Assembly: GCA_943846745.1 (NCBI GenBank)
Contig: OX044360.1
Span: forward strand, 2,666,001-2,730,000
Length of the DNA: 64,000 nucleotides
From: Opacimonas sp002292215
GTDB lineage: Bacteria; Pseudomonadota; Gammaproteobacteria; Enterobacterales; Alteromonadaceae
Direction: 5' to 3'
In this document: piece by piece, positions 9,006 through 17,266 of the stretch
How positions within the stretch are numbered: position 1 is the first letter of the stretch
How the letters are laid out: each line of letters starts with the position of its first letter
The notes under the pieces: model-generated
Databases searched by the model: none
The model's input: only the letters and a program-made list of their open reading frames with translations
Told to the model about the DNA's origin: nothing
Made by a program: the position numbers and the translations under genes

Positions 9006-10303
9006 TGGCTATTTTATTTATTACTCAACGTGTGCCATATCCCCCTAACAAGGGAGAAAAGTTACGAACATATCACCAGATTAAGCATTTATTGGATAAG
9101 GGTTATGGTATTACGGTTGCTTGTCCTATTGCTGATAAACAAGAAGCTGAGTACGCTCAAGCACTCACAGATAAATTAGGAGTCGAAGTGATCAGTGCGC
9201 CACTTCGCAATACGGCGTTATCTTATGTATCTGCAATATTAACAGGCCAGTCGTTGAGTGAGGCTAAGTTTTATTCAGCGCAATTAACGTCTCTTATACA
9301 TCAAGCGTTAATTAGCCAAAACTACACTGCAATTATTTGTAGCGCCTCTAGTTTGGCACAATATATATGGGATCTTCCATCGGCTTTGGCAAACTCGATG
9401 AGTTGTATCAAAGTGATGGATTTTATGGATCTAGATTCGGATAAATGGGCACAATATGCAACTAAAGCGCCGTGGCCGATGTCTTGGGTTTATAGTCGTG
9501 AAGCCGAAAAAGTCAAACAACTCGAACAGCGTGTGGTTGATCACTTTGACCGCTCGTTTTTTATCTCACAAAAAGAAGTCGATTTATTTGAAAGTCAAAA
9601 TCCACATCTAATTCAACGTCGAGTGCTCGCAATAGGTAATGGCATCGAAACAGAATATTTTTCACCCAAACCGATTCAAGAAAAGCAGGCTTTGGAGACC
9701 TATTTATTTGTAGGGGTGATGGATTACAAACCCAATATCGACGCAGTGTTATGGTTTTGTGAGTACGTTTGGCCGAGTATTTTGCGACGTACTCCACATG
9801 TAAGATTTGTGATTGCTGGGATGTCACCCAGCAAAGTCATCAAAGACTTGGCTAAGCAACCTTCGATTCAAGTAACGGGATTTGTGGACAATATTTTACC
9901 GTATTTTCATCAAGCAGATGTCTTTGTGGCGCCGTTTCAAATTGCACGAGGAGTACAAAATAAAGTATTACAGGCTATGGCGTGTGGTATCCCCGTCATC
10001 ACAAGCTCATTAGGTGCCGAAGGGATTGAGGCGGTTCATCAAAAAGAGTTATTAATTGCTAATAATACCAATCAGTATATGGAAATTATTGAACAGTTGA
10101 CCGATCCTAGACGTTATCAAGTAGTGGCAAATGCTGCAATTGCGCGTATTGAAATGGATTATTCTTGGGATGGACAGCTTAAGTTATTAAACCAGTTAGT
10201 TACACCTGAAGAGAGTCCTTTAGTCGATATTGCAAATGCTACCGGCTCAAATCCATCAACCGATTCACATACAAACACATCAACTCCAGGTCAATGTGCA
10301 TGA
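9005..10303 (+). CDS. XrtA-system glycosyltransferase (TIGR03087-like, GT4 fold)
   Basis: A 432-residue GT-B glycosyltransferase. The N-terminus (TQRVPYPPNKGEKLRTYHQ) and the late APFQIARGVQNKVLQAMACG stretch are characteristic of the TIGR03087 family found in XrtA loci. It should add a sugar to the lipid-linked EPS unit on the cytoplasmic face. The last 25 or so residues are a Ser/Thr/Asn/Pro-rich tail (GSNPSTDSHTNTSTPGQCA) that is unusual for the fold and looks disordered. Coupled by overlap to both neighbours. Confidence 0.9.
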   Translation: MAILFITQRVPYPPNKGEKLRTYHQIKHLLDKGYGITVACPIADKQEAEYAQALTDKLGVEVISAPLRNTALSYVSAILTGQSLSEAKFYSAQLTSLIHQALISQNYTAIICSASSLAQYIWDLPSALANSMSCIKVMDFMDLDSDKWAQYATKAPWPMSWVYSREAEKVKQLEQRVVDHFDRSFFISQKEVDLFESQNPHLIQRRVLAIGNGIETEYFSPKPIQEKQALETYLFVGVMDYKPNIDAVLWFCEYVWPSILRRTPHVRFVIAGMSPSKVIKDLAKQPSIQVTGFVDNILPYFHQADVFVAPFQIARGVQNKVLQAMACGIPVITSSLGAEGIEAVHQKELLIANNTNQYMEIIEQLTDPRRYQVVANAAIARIEMDYSWDGQLKLLNQLVTPEESPLVDIANATGSNPSTDSHTNTSTPGQCA

Positions 10304-10884
10304 AAGCCTTAGTCCGTGCAGCATTTATCATCACCGCGCTACCTTTAGTTATCTTATTTAGGTTGCTTGCAATGGTATGTCAACGCGATGCAATCTGGCA
10401 AAGTGTTATGCAGTTCTTGAGCTTGTTACCCGGGAAAATAGGCTGTTATCAACGGGTGGCATTTTCTCGATTAACGATGAATGTATGTGCACCTGATGTT
10501 GTGATTGGTTTTGGTACGTTATTTTCACATTGTGATACGGATATCAATAGCGGCGTGTATATTGGGCCACAATGCAATATTGGCACGAGTTATATCGGGA
10601 CTAATACCCTATTAGGTAGTGGAGTACATATTCTAAGTGGTAAACATCAACATAGTTTTTCTGATCCCAATGTGCCAATTAAAGACCAGATAGGGGTATT
10701 TGAAAAAATCGCTATTGGCGAAAATTGTTGGATTGGCAACGGGGCTATTATAATGGCAGCGGTAGGCAGCAACAGTATTATTGCCGCAGGCAGTGTCGTC
10801 GTGCATGACGTGCCCGATAATGTGATCGTTGGCGGGAATCCGGCAAAAATCATTAGGAGGCTCGATGTTGCTAAACAAGTTTAA
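10300..10884 (+). CDS. Hexapeptide-repeat O-acetyltransferase (WcaF/NeuD-like), copy 1
   Basis: About 194 residues. An N-terminal hydrophobic segment (about 5-25) is followed by left-handed beta-helix hexapeptide repeats (from about 60) with the end motif VVVHDVPDNVIVGGNPAKII typical of acetyl-CoA-dependent transferases. It probably O-acetylates an EPS sugar. The ATG at 10300 overlaps the preceding TGA (ATGA); an in-frame ATG at 10294 is the alternative. It is clearly related to the protein at 42377-43030, including the non-catalytic N-terminal 60 residues, so the two are paralogues. The 3' end overlaps the next gene by 20 bases. Confidence 0.87.
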   Translation: MKALVRAAFIITALPLVILFRLLAMVCQRDAIWQSVMQFLSLLPGKIGCYQRVAFSRLTMNVCAPDVVIGFGTLFSHCDTDINSGVYIGPQCNIGTSYIGTNTLLGSGVHILSGKHQHSFSDPNVPIKDQIGVFEKIAIGENCWIGNGAIIMAAVGSNSIIAAGSVVVHDVPDNVIVGGNPAKIIRRLDVAKQV

Positions 10885-12121
10885 AAACATCCTGCTCATA
10901 TTTTTCTTGATCAGTAGTATTGGGTTTATTGCGATTAGTTATTACGTAATACAAACTGATACGGGGAGATATTACTTCAAAAAGGTCAAAAACAAGATTG
11001 TTCCTGAAGAGCGCAATGTTGGGTTTGATACCCCAAAACGAGTAGACAAGTTATTTTCATTAATGCAATTAGAGACCCCTTCCGATCACCTCGTTACGAT
11101 AGTTAAAAATGTTGATGAAGCCGTCCTTGCCGTAGAATATGCCCGTAAAATAAAAGGAAATGCCACAATTTTGTTCGATGATGGTATTTATGATTTTAGA
11201 AAGACGTTAAACATAATCGTACCCAACGTGCACTTTAAAAGCCTGCATCAAGATCCTGAGCGGGTTATTTTTAAAGGATTAGGTAATTTTAAAACCGTTG
11301 GCGTGCATAATATTATTAAAGTAGAGCGCTCAGGTTTTGTAATTGATGGGATTACACTAACAGAATCCCCAAATCATTTGATTCAAATTGCTGGCGAGGC
11401 GGATGCAGATAATCCGATTATCCGTAATTGTATTTTCCAAGATTCGTATGAACAGATGATAAAAGTGAGTTACGACCTCATTCGTTATCCAGAAAATAGC
11501 TCTGATTATGGTCTGCTTGAGAACAATATTTTTCAATACACCAAAGGCGTTGCTGAACATTATTATACGGGTGGCTTAGATTGCATAGCCTGTAAACATT
11601 GGACGGTAAAGCGCAACGTATTCAGAGATATTTCCAGCCCCTTTCAATCCACGGCACAATATGCAGTACATTTTTGGACTAATGCGCAAGACAATCAAGT
11701 GGTAGAAAACTTATTTGTGAATAATGATCGGGCGATTGGATTTGGTATGATTTTTTCGGCGATCCAAAATCAAAACTTACAGTTTTATAATCAAGGCGGG
11801 CTCATTCAACGTAATGTAATTTTTCATAGTGATAGTAATGATAATCATGCGGATGTAGGTATTGGTTTGCATGGTAGTCCGGATACGGTTGTCAAAGACA
11901 ATATTATCTACTTTGAACATGACTATCCTAATGCGATTGAGGTTCGTGATGTCCTCAGCACAGGCGTCATAATTACTGACAATATCATTAATAAAAAAAT
12001 ACAACTAATTAATGGTGCAACCGTCATCGAAAAAGGCACTAAGCAAATCAAAAAAGAAGATGTTATCAATGGATTGAATAAGATCCTTTTAGATCTAAAG
12101 ATTAATTCTATATACGAATAA
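10865..12121 (+). CDS. Membrane-anchored right-handed beta-helix protein
   Basis: A 418-residue protein with an N-terminal signal anchor (about 8-27, ILLIFFLISSIGFIAISYYV) and a long region of short Asn/Ile-rich repeats (NNIF, RNVF, ENLF, KDNIIYF) characteristic of right-handed parallel beta-helix folds (pectate-lyase-like or PbH1). Such proteins bind, cleave or epimerise polysaccharides, so this may be a periplasmic EPS-modifying enzyme. I choose ATG 10865 because an ideal AGGAGG lies just upstream; upstream in-frame codons are only TTG. No catalytic residue can be assigned with certainty. Confidence 0.8.
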   Translation: MLLNKFKNILLIFFLISSIGFIAISYYVIQTDTGRYYFKKVKNKIVPEERNVGFDTPKRVDKLFSLMQLETPSDHLVTIVKNVDEAVLAVEYARKIKGNATILFDDGIYDFRKTLNIIVPNVHFKSLHQDPERVIFKGLGNFKTVGVHNIIKVERSGFVIDGITLTESPNHLIQIAGEADADNPIIRNCIFQDSYEQMIKVSYDLIRYPENSSDYGLLENNIFQYTKGVAEHYYTGGLDCIACKHWTVKRNVFRDISSPFQSTAQYAVHFWTNAQDNQVVENLFVNNDRAIGFGMIFSAIQNQNLQFYNQGGLIQRNVIFHSDSNDNHADVGIGLHGSPDTVVKDNIIYFEHDYPNAIEVRDVLSTGVIITDNIINKKIQLINGATVIEKGTKQIKKEDVINGLNKILLDLKINSIYE

Positions 12122-12133
12122 TTAGAGGTAAAC

Positions 12134-12223
12134 ATGGACGTTGAAGGGTTAGGGAAATTAATCATGGTGGTAGCCCTGATTTTAGTGGTGTTGTTTTATA
12201 GTAAAAGTGACTCTGGAGAGTAA
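12134..12223 (+). CDS. 29-residue single-pass membrane microprotein
   Basis: ATG at 12134, TAA at 12221-12223, preceded by an AGAGG RBS. The peptide starts MDVEGLGK, has one hydrophobic helix of about 15 residues (LIMVVALILVVLFY) and ends in a polar tail SKSDSGE. It sits between the beta-helix gene and the ligase-like gene. It is spaced like an operon member, 12 bases after the former and one base before the latter's ATG, and its last codons carry the RBS of the ligase gene. I do not recognise a family. It could be a regulatory or scaffold peptide for the membrane EPS complex, or only a translational-coupling leader. Confidence 0.55.
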   Translation: MDVEGLGKLIMVVALILVVLFYSKSDSGE

Positions 12224-12224
12224 T

Positions 12225-13601
12225 ATGATTTCAGATATTCTTACTCTTATCATTTTGTTGCTATTTATTATCAAAGGATATAATCGGCCAGATATTGCGA
12301 TGTGCAGTTTGGTGTGGATCAACGCATATAAGCCACAAGAAACCTCGTTTGGATTTTTGTCCGGTCAGCCACTTTCTATGTTCATGACGCTCTTTTTTTT
12401 CGTGGTTTTGTTTACTAATTTTCGAAAAATTCGAGTGCCGTCTTCGTTCATGTATCACTTTTTAGCATTAGGGTTAATGCTGACAATCTCTATTTCAACG
12501 TATTTAGCGCAATTTCCTGAAGTCGCATTTATCAAATATGATACTGCGATTAAAACATTGATCGTCACCTACTTAATCCCATTTGTGATAATCACAAAAA
12601 AACAAATCGAATTATTTGTCTGGACTGCCGTTATTTCTCTCGCCACTTTTGCTGTGTTTGCTGGTGTAAAATCGTTACTTGGCGGTGGGGGGTACGGTAT
12701 TGCCCTAATTAGTGGTTCGAGTATGTGGACAGAAGGGAGTATTTTGACTAATCAAATGATTAGTTTAATCCCTGTGTGTTTTTATCTCTATAAATCCTCT
12801 GAATTTGCGCAAAGTTCGGTGTTCATCAAGTTATTGGCGTTAGGATATGCATTGTGCTGTGTCTTAACATTAGTCGGGACACAGGCGCGTTCTGGGTTAG
12901 TATGTTTAGCTATTTTGTCTATTGCTGGCTGGTTTTATAGCAAGCATAAGGTTCATTTCAGTATTGGGATTTTGATTTTACCTTTACTCATTTTACCTCT
13001 AGCACCTGATGCGTGGTTTGAGCGGATGAGTACAATCCAAAGCACTGATAGTATTCAAAGTGAAAAATCAGCGATGGGTCGGGTAATGGTCTGGCGCTGG
13101 ACGGTTGATTACGTGTCTGATCGCCCTTTCTTTGGTGGCGGTTTTTATTCCTATATGGCCAATTCTGGACAGTTGCAAAGCTACGCAAAAGGCGATGAGG
13201 TCCTCATTGATACGGTAGGATATAAAGCGTTTCACAATATTATTTTTGAAGTGCTAGGCGAAAATGGTTATGTCGGACTGTTCTTCTATTTAGGCATGCT
13301 ATGCTATATATTTTTTTCGAACCTACGCAATGCAAAATCAGCAGACCCCAATATTCAAGGGCTTGCCAGGGCATGTATTGTTTCATTGTTAGTGTATTGT
13401 GGCGGCGGTATGTTTGTTAATTACTCGATGTATCCATGGCTTTATTTTGTGTTTGGGATCACCGTTTCATTAAATTATTATCGTGAAAGTCAACAGCTAG
13501 AGTCAGCGAATCAATTAACTAATACGCAAACCAAAGAGAAAGAATTGGCTAATCTTCGGATGTCGGATTATTCGCATATCACGCCTAGCAGGCCGTATTA
13601 A
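12225..13601 (+). CDS. O-antigen-ligase/polymerase-like protein, exosortase A-associated (TIGR03097-like)
   Basis: A 458-residue integral membrane protein with about ten hydrophobic helices. It has a large periplasmic loop around 265-340 containing RVMVWRWTVDYVSDRPFFGGG and an AFHNIIFEVLGENGYVGL motif, which is the Wzy/WaaL-type signature. The N-terminal PDIAMCSLVWINAYKPQ is typical of the exosortase A-associated O-glycosylation ligase family. It may polymerise the repeat or attach glycan to the sorted protein. ATG 12225 follows GGAGAG; an upstream in-frame GTG (12207) would overlap the microprotein and is less likely. Its stop overlaps the next start by one base. Confidence 0.88.
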   Translation: MISDILTLIILLLFIIKGYNRPDIAMCSLVWINAYKPQETSFGFLSGQPLSMFMTLFFFVVLFTNFRKIRVPSSFMYHFLALGLMLTISISTYLAQFPEVAFIKYDTAIKTLIVTYLIPFVIITKKQIELFVWTAVISLATFAVFAGVKSLLGGGGYGIALISGSSMWTEGSILTNQMISLIPVCFYLYKSSEFAQSSVFIKLLALGYALCCVLTLVGTQARSGLVCLAILSIAGWFYSKHKVHFSIGILILPLLILPLAPDAWFERMSTIQSTDSIQSEKSAMGRVMVWRWTVDYVSDRPFFGGGFYSYMANSGQLQSYAKGDEVLIDTVGYKAFHNIIFEVLGENGYVGLFFYLGMLCYIFFSNLRNAKSADPNIQGLARACIVSLLVYCGGGMFVNYSMYPWLYFVFGITVSLNYYRESQQLESANQLTNTQTKEKELANLRMSDYSHITPSRPY

Positions 13602-14770
13602 TGAATATCGCTATCGATGGCAGGACCATCTGTCAAAAACAACGTGGTATGCCTATCTATTGTGATAATTTAATTTGGTTTTTGGCTTTATCTCGTTCAG
13701 CTGATCAATTTTATATTTTGATCAATAGCGGCTTTGAGCATAATGAGCCCAAAAACGATTATGACCGGCGCTTATCTCGTTTCCGTGCACTAGCAAACAT
13801 CCATATTGTTGATATTCCATCGGATGGGTTTATGGTATGGGAGCAATGGTTACTGCCTCGTGCAGTCAAGCGTTTGGGGATCGATTTATTACATATGCCC
13901 GCAAATCGAATATGTTTAACGACGCGTGTGCCTCAAATCGCTACGATTCATGATGCGATGGAATGGAAAGGGCTACTGTTCCCCAAATTTGCTCTTTCTA
14001 AGATGCGAGGTTGGGTTTACTCCGTTCGAAAATATCTATATGTGTATTTACAGTACACCGTTGGTTTGAAGAGACTCAAGCACATTGTTACGATTTCAGG
14101 CTACTCCCAAGCAGATATTGTGGCAAGTTTTCCTGCTACGAGGGATAAAATTTCTTATGTGTATCACGGTTTACCTGAGATGTTTGCTAATCTATCTGAA
14201 CCGCTACCACTTGCGGCAAGAAAGCATGTACTTATGTTAGGGGGGGAGAGCTCACATAAAAATCCACACAATATGATCCTCGCTTATGCATCATTACCAT
14301 TAGCACTGAGAGAGCAATACCCTTTAGTGATTGTTGGGATTAATCCGGTGCATCTGGATCGGTTTACTCGTTGGATTACCGAGCAAGCGATAACCGACAC
14401 GTGTCAGTTAATGACTTGGGTCGATGAAGAGGCGTTAGTTGATTATTTTGTCCATGCTACTGCGTTGTTATTTGCCTCGGTAGAGGAGGGCTTTGGTTTT
14501 CCATTGATCCAAGCGATGGCAACAGGCACCCCTACAGTGTTATCAAATGCAGCTGTATTGCTAGAGTTATCCCAAGGTGCATGTGAGCATGCAGCACACA
14601 ACGATGTTGCAGGTTTAGCAGCGGCATTACAGACATTACTGAGTGAACCCGGCTATTGGATACAAAAAAGTGCACAAATGTATCAGCATAGCCATGCGTT
14701 TACATGGGATTCATCCATCACTAAATTGTCGTCTATTTATGCGCATAAGGTGTTATGTCATGCTGAATAA
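13601..14770 (+). CDS. Glycosyltransferase family 4 protein
   Basis: A 389-residue GT-B enzyme. The start is MNIAIDGRTICQKQRGMPIY, a typical nucleotide-sugar-free N-terminal domain. The C-terminal domain carries SVEEGFGFPLIQAMATGTP, where EEGFGFP is the GT4 donor-binding motif. It probably adds a sugar (often mannose or rhamnose in this subfamily) to the EPS repeat; the specificity cannot be read from sequence. Coupled by TAATG to the ligase gene, and it overlaps the pyruvyltransferase gene by 11 bases. Confidence 0.9.
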   Translation: MNIAIDGRTICQKQRGMPIYCDNLIWFLALSRSADQFYILINSGFEHNEPKNDYDRRLSRFRALANIHIVDIPSDGFMVWEQWLLPRAVKRLGIDLLHMPANRICLTTRVPQIATIHDAMEWKGLLFPKFALSKMRGWVYSVRKYLYVYLQYTVGLKRLKHIVTISGYSQADIVASFPATRDKISYVYHGLPEMFANLSEPLPLAARKHVLMLGGESSHKNPHNMILAYASLPLALREQYPLVIVGINPVHLDRFTRWITEQAITDTCQLMTWVDEEALVDYFVHATALLFASVEEGFGFPLIQAMATGTPTVLSNAAVLLELSQGACEHAAHNDVAGLAAALQTLLSEPGYWIQKSAQMYQHSHAFTWDSSITKLSSIYAHKVLCHAE

Positions 14771-15800
14771 AATTACCAGCGGGCTGCGTTGGCGTTACGA
14801 ATTGTATCTTTCTGAGTACATCGATTTGTTTGGCAGTGTGTCCTATTTTGTGCAGTTTGGGCTAGCATGGTTTAAGAACCGTCATTCGGCAACCGTCATT
14901 TATGTGTTTGCCAATAAAAGAAATGTCGGCGATTACCTTTCCCACCAAGGTGTTCAGCAGATTGTTAATATTCCAGGACCTATGATGCTATGCACGCCGG
15001 TTGGGCAAAAACTTTATCACTATCAACTGAGTTATTTACGGCAACATAATCCGTCTTGTCATGTTGTGATTGGGGGGGGGGGATTACTACAAGGCGTCTT
15101 CAGTGATTTTTGGCAAGCGTTAGTTGATAGTAAATTGTCTTACTCGTTGGTGGGAGTCGGGGTAAACCGAATGCCTGGTCGACCTGAGTTAGCGCCTGAA
15201 TTGTTACATGCGATTTTTACACACGCGACAGCATTAGGATTACGAGATCCTATGACCGTTGAGTTAGTTCAGCCTGAGTGTCAATCCAAAGTACGCTTGC
15301 ATACTTGTCCAGCGCACAATTTTGTTGTCGAGTATATCAATCGTGTAACAATCAAGGTCAAGCCCGCACTGCTGCACATGCTGCATGAAGCGGATTTGCG
15401 CTTGGCAAAAGTAGATATCGACGCATTAAAAGACCACGTACAATCCTTGGCACATAAGCATGGCTTAACCTATGTTGAATCAAACAATATGCATAATGAT
15501 TTTAGCACCGCGATAGCCCAAGTTGCGAGCAGTCAGGTGGTAGTGAGTAGTCGGTTACATGGTTGTATTATGAGTTATGCTACGGGCAGGCCTTGTATAG
15601 GCATAGCCTGTGATGAGAAGCTGAGTCAATATATACAGACCCATACCCAATTACTGTGTGTGCAACCGAATGATGGTCTATTGGACAATTTAGCGATGGC
15701 TGTGGACAAGGTAATGCAGGGGCCTACGCAACAAATTACAACAGCACAATTAACCAACTCGCAAGCGGTGGGACAAGCAATTAATGAGCACATTTCGTAA
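14760..15800 (+). CDS. Polysaccharide pyruvyl transferase family protein with 11-G tract
   Basis: A 346-residue protein of the PF04230 family. Early NVGDYLSHQGV, central VVIGGGGLLQG and late SSRLHGCIMSYATGRPCIGI match the family's conserved blocks; it transfers pyruvate from PEP to form ketal groups on EPS sugars. The start is ATG 14760, inside the end of the previous gene, with AAGG nine bases upstream. The glycine block is encoded by eleven consecutive G (15072-15082), a tract prone to slippage: plus or minus one base would truncate the protein. Ends TAATG-coupled to the flippase gene. Confidence 0.9.
   Translation: MLNKITSGLRWRYELYLSEYIDLFGSVSYFVQFGLAWFKNRHSATVIYVFANKRNVGDYLSHQGVQQIVNIPGPMMLCTPVGQKLYHYQLSYLRQHNPSCHVVIGGGGLLQGVFSDFWQALVDSKLSYSLVGVGVNRMPGRPELAPELLHAIFTHATALGLRDPMTVELVQPECQSKVRLHTCPAHNFVVEYINRVTIKVKPALLHMLHEADLRLAKVDIDALKDHVQSLAHKHGLTYVESNNMHNDFSTAIAQVASSQVVVSSRLHGCIMSYATGRPCIGIACDEKLSQYIQTHTQLLCVQPNDGLLDNLAMAVDKVMQGPTQQITTAQLTNSQAVGQAINEHIS
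15072..15082 (+). repeat. Homopolymeric G11 tract within a coding region
   Basis: Eleven consecutive G in the pyruvyltransferase gene. With the following A they encode four glycines in the present frame. It is the longest homopolymer of G or C that I noticed in the window; an 8-G run at 51629-51636 in the LysR gene is the next. Confidence 0.95.
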
Positions 15801-17266
15801 TGTCAGTCACGCAAAAGACCATTAAAAGCTCTATCGTCATTATGTGCAGTCGTTTAGTACAACGCAGTATCGGTATTGTTAGTTTGTTGATATTGTCCCG
15901 ATTGTTAACGCCTACTGATTTTGGTGTGGTGGCATTGGCAACGATGCTTGTATTTTTGTGTGATTCATTATCTGAATCGGGTGCACAGCAATACATCATC
16001 CAAAAAAAACAACTTGATGATGTCGATCTCAATACTGCATGGTCACTTAATATTCTATTAAAAAGCTTATTAGCTATGATTTTAATGGGGTTTTCATCTT
16101 TGTTAGCGGATTTTTTTGAAGAACCAACATTGCAATACCCGTTGTTAGCCATAGCGTTAATATTGCCACTATCCGCGCTAGCCAATCCGGGCGTTATTTT
16201 ATTACGGCGCGAGTTTAAATATGGGCCGATTTTCAAATTGGACACCATCGAAAAATTGACCGGCACGGCCACAACGATCACGTTGGCATTTATTTGGCAA
16301 AGTTACTGGGCAATGATATGTGGAGTGATTGTCTCATATTTAGTCAAATGTGTAGGTTCATATTGGATCCATGCGTTTCGACCTAGTTTTACGTTATGTA
16401 AACTTAAAGAGCAGTGGACGTTTTCGCAATGGTTATTGTTAAAGTCACTGGTCGGTTATATGAAATCAGAGCTCGATACGGTGATTATTACTAAGTATTT
16501 TGGATTGTCAGCGCTGGGCGGGTATAACTTGATGAAAAACATTTCGTCTATACCTGGCAGGGAACTGATCCGACCGATGACCGAACCATTATTAGCGGCG
16601 TTTTCTAATATTAATCATGATAAGGAAAATTTTAAGGAGCAAATTCTTAACTCTTTGACTGTTTTACTCGTACTGACCGCTTCAATATCGGTGTATTTGA
16701 TTAAGTTTGATGTGGTCATTGTGCAAGTTTTGTTTAATGAACAATGGTACGAATACGCGCCTCTATTGGGTTATCTTTCTGTTTTCATTATTAATTATAC
16801 ACTGATAGCGGTGTTACAAGAGGCACTCACAAGTGTCGGAAAAGTGAAATTTCAATTTTACTTTGATTTGGTAGTGTTTGTGTTGACGGTGAGTATTTTA
16901 CTCTCATTGTTTACCGAGTCGTTAATGGTCTTTACGATGGCTAGAGTGTCATTAGCCGTAATTTCAGTCATTATTTTATGTAGCTTTTTAACGTATATAT
17001 TGGGTATTTCAATGACGGCATTAGTGATTCGAATGATCCCTATAGGCATTGCGTTATTAGTTGCGGTTTATGTAAGTAGTTATGTCACAATTGCATCAGC
17101 ATTTGGACAGTTTTTAGTGGGCAGTGCAGTTTATTTTATTGTCTATTTAATCACATTACCCTTTATGTTTAGGATATTCCAAGTGTTTTATGATGTGGCT
17201 AAATTTAATTTGTGGGCGACGGAAATCATCCGTACCCAATATCAAAAACTACGCCCTATGATTTAA
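15800..17266 (+). CDS. Oligosaccharide flippase (Wzx/WzxC-like, MOP superfamily)
   Basis: A 488-residue membrane protein with about 12-14 helices. It starts with a Lys/Ser segment and then SRLLTPTDFGVVALATMLV, characteristic of lipopolysaccharide/EPS flippases of the MviN/MATE-like family (PF13440). It moves the undecaprenyl-linked unit across the inner membrane. It is the last gene of the plus-strand operon. Its last codons overlap by 11 bases with the end of the convergent glycosyltransferase gene (17256), so no separate terminator fits between them. Confidence 0.92.
   Translation: MSVTQKTIKSSIVIMCSRLVQRSIGIVSLLILSRLLTPTDFGVVALATMLVFLCDSLSESGAQQYIIQKKQLDDVDLNTAWSLNILLKSLLAMILMGFSSLLADFFEEPTLQYPLLAIALILPLSALANPGVILLRREFKYGPIFKLDTIEKLTGTATTITLAFIWQSYWAMICGVIVSYLVKCVGSYWIHAFRPSFTLCKLKEQWTFSQWLLLKSLVGYMKSELDTVIITKYFGLSALGGYNLMKNISSIPGRELIRPMTEPLLAAFSNINHDKENFKEQILNSLTVLLVLTASISVYLIKFDVVIVQVLFNEQWYEYAPLLGYLSVFIINYTLIAVLQEALTSVGKVKFQFYFDLVVFVLTVSILLSLFTESLMVFTMARVSLAVISVIILCSFLTYILGISMTALVIRMIPIGIALLVAVYVSSYVTIASAFGQFLVGSAVYFIVYLITLPFMFRIFQVFYDVAKFNLWATEIIRTQYQKLRPMI

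Noticed and set aside
12207..12224. In-frame GTG as an earlier start for the ligase-like gene
   Set aside because: It would overlap the microprotein end and has no RBS; ATG 12225 follows GGAGAG directly.
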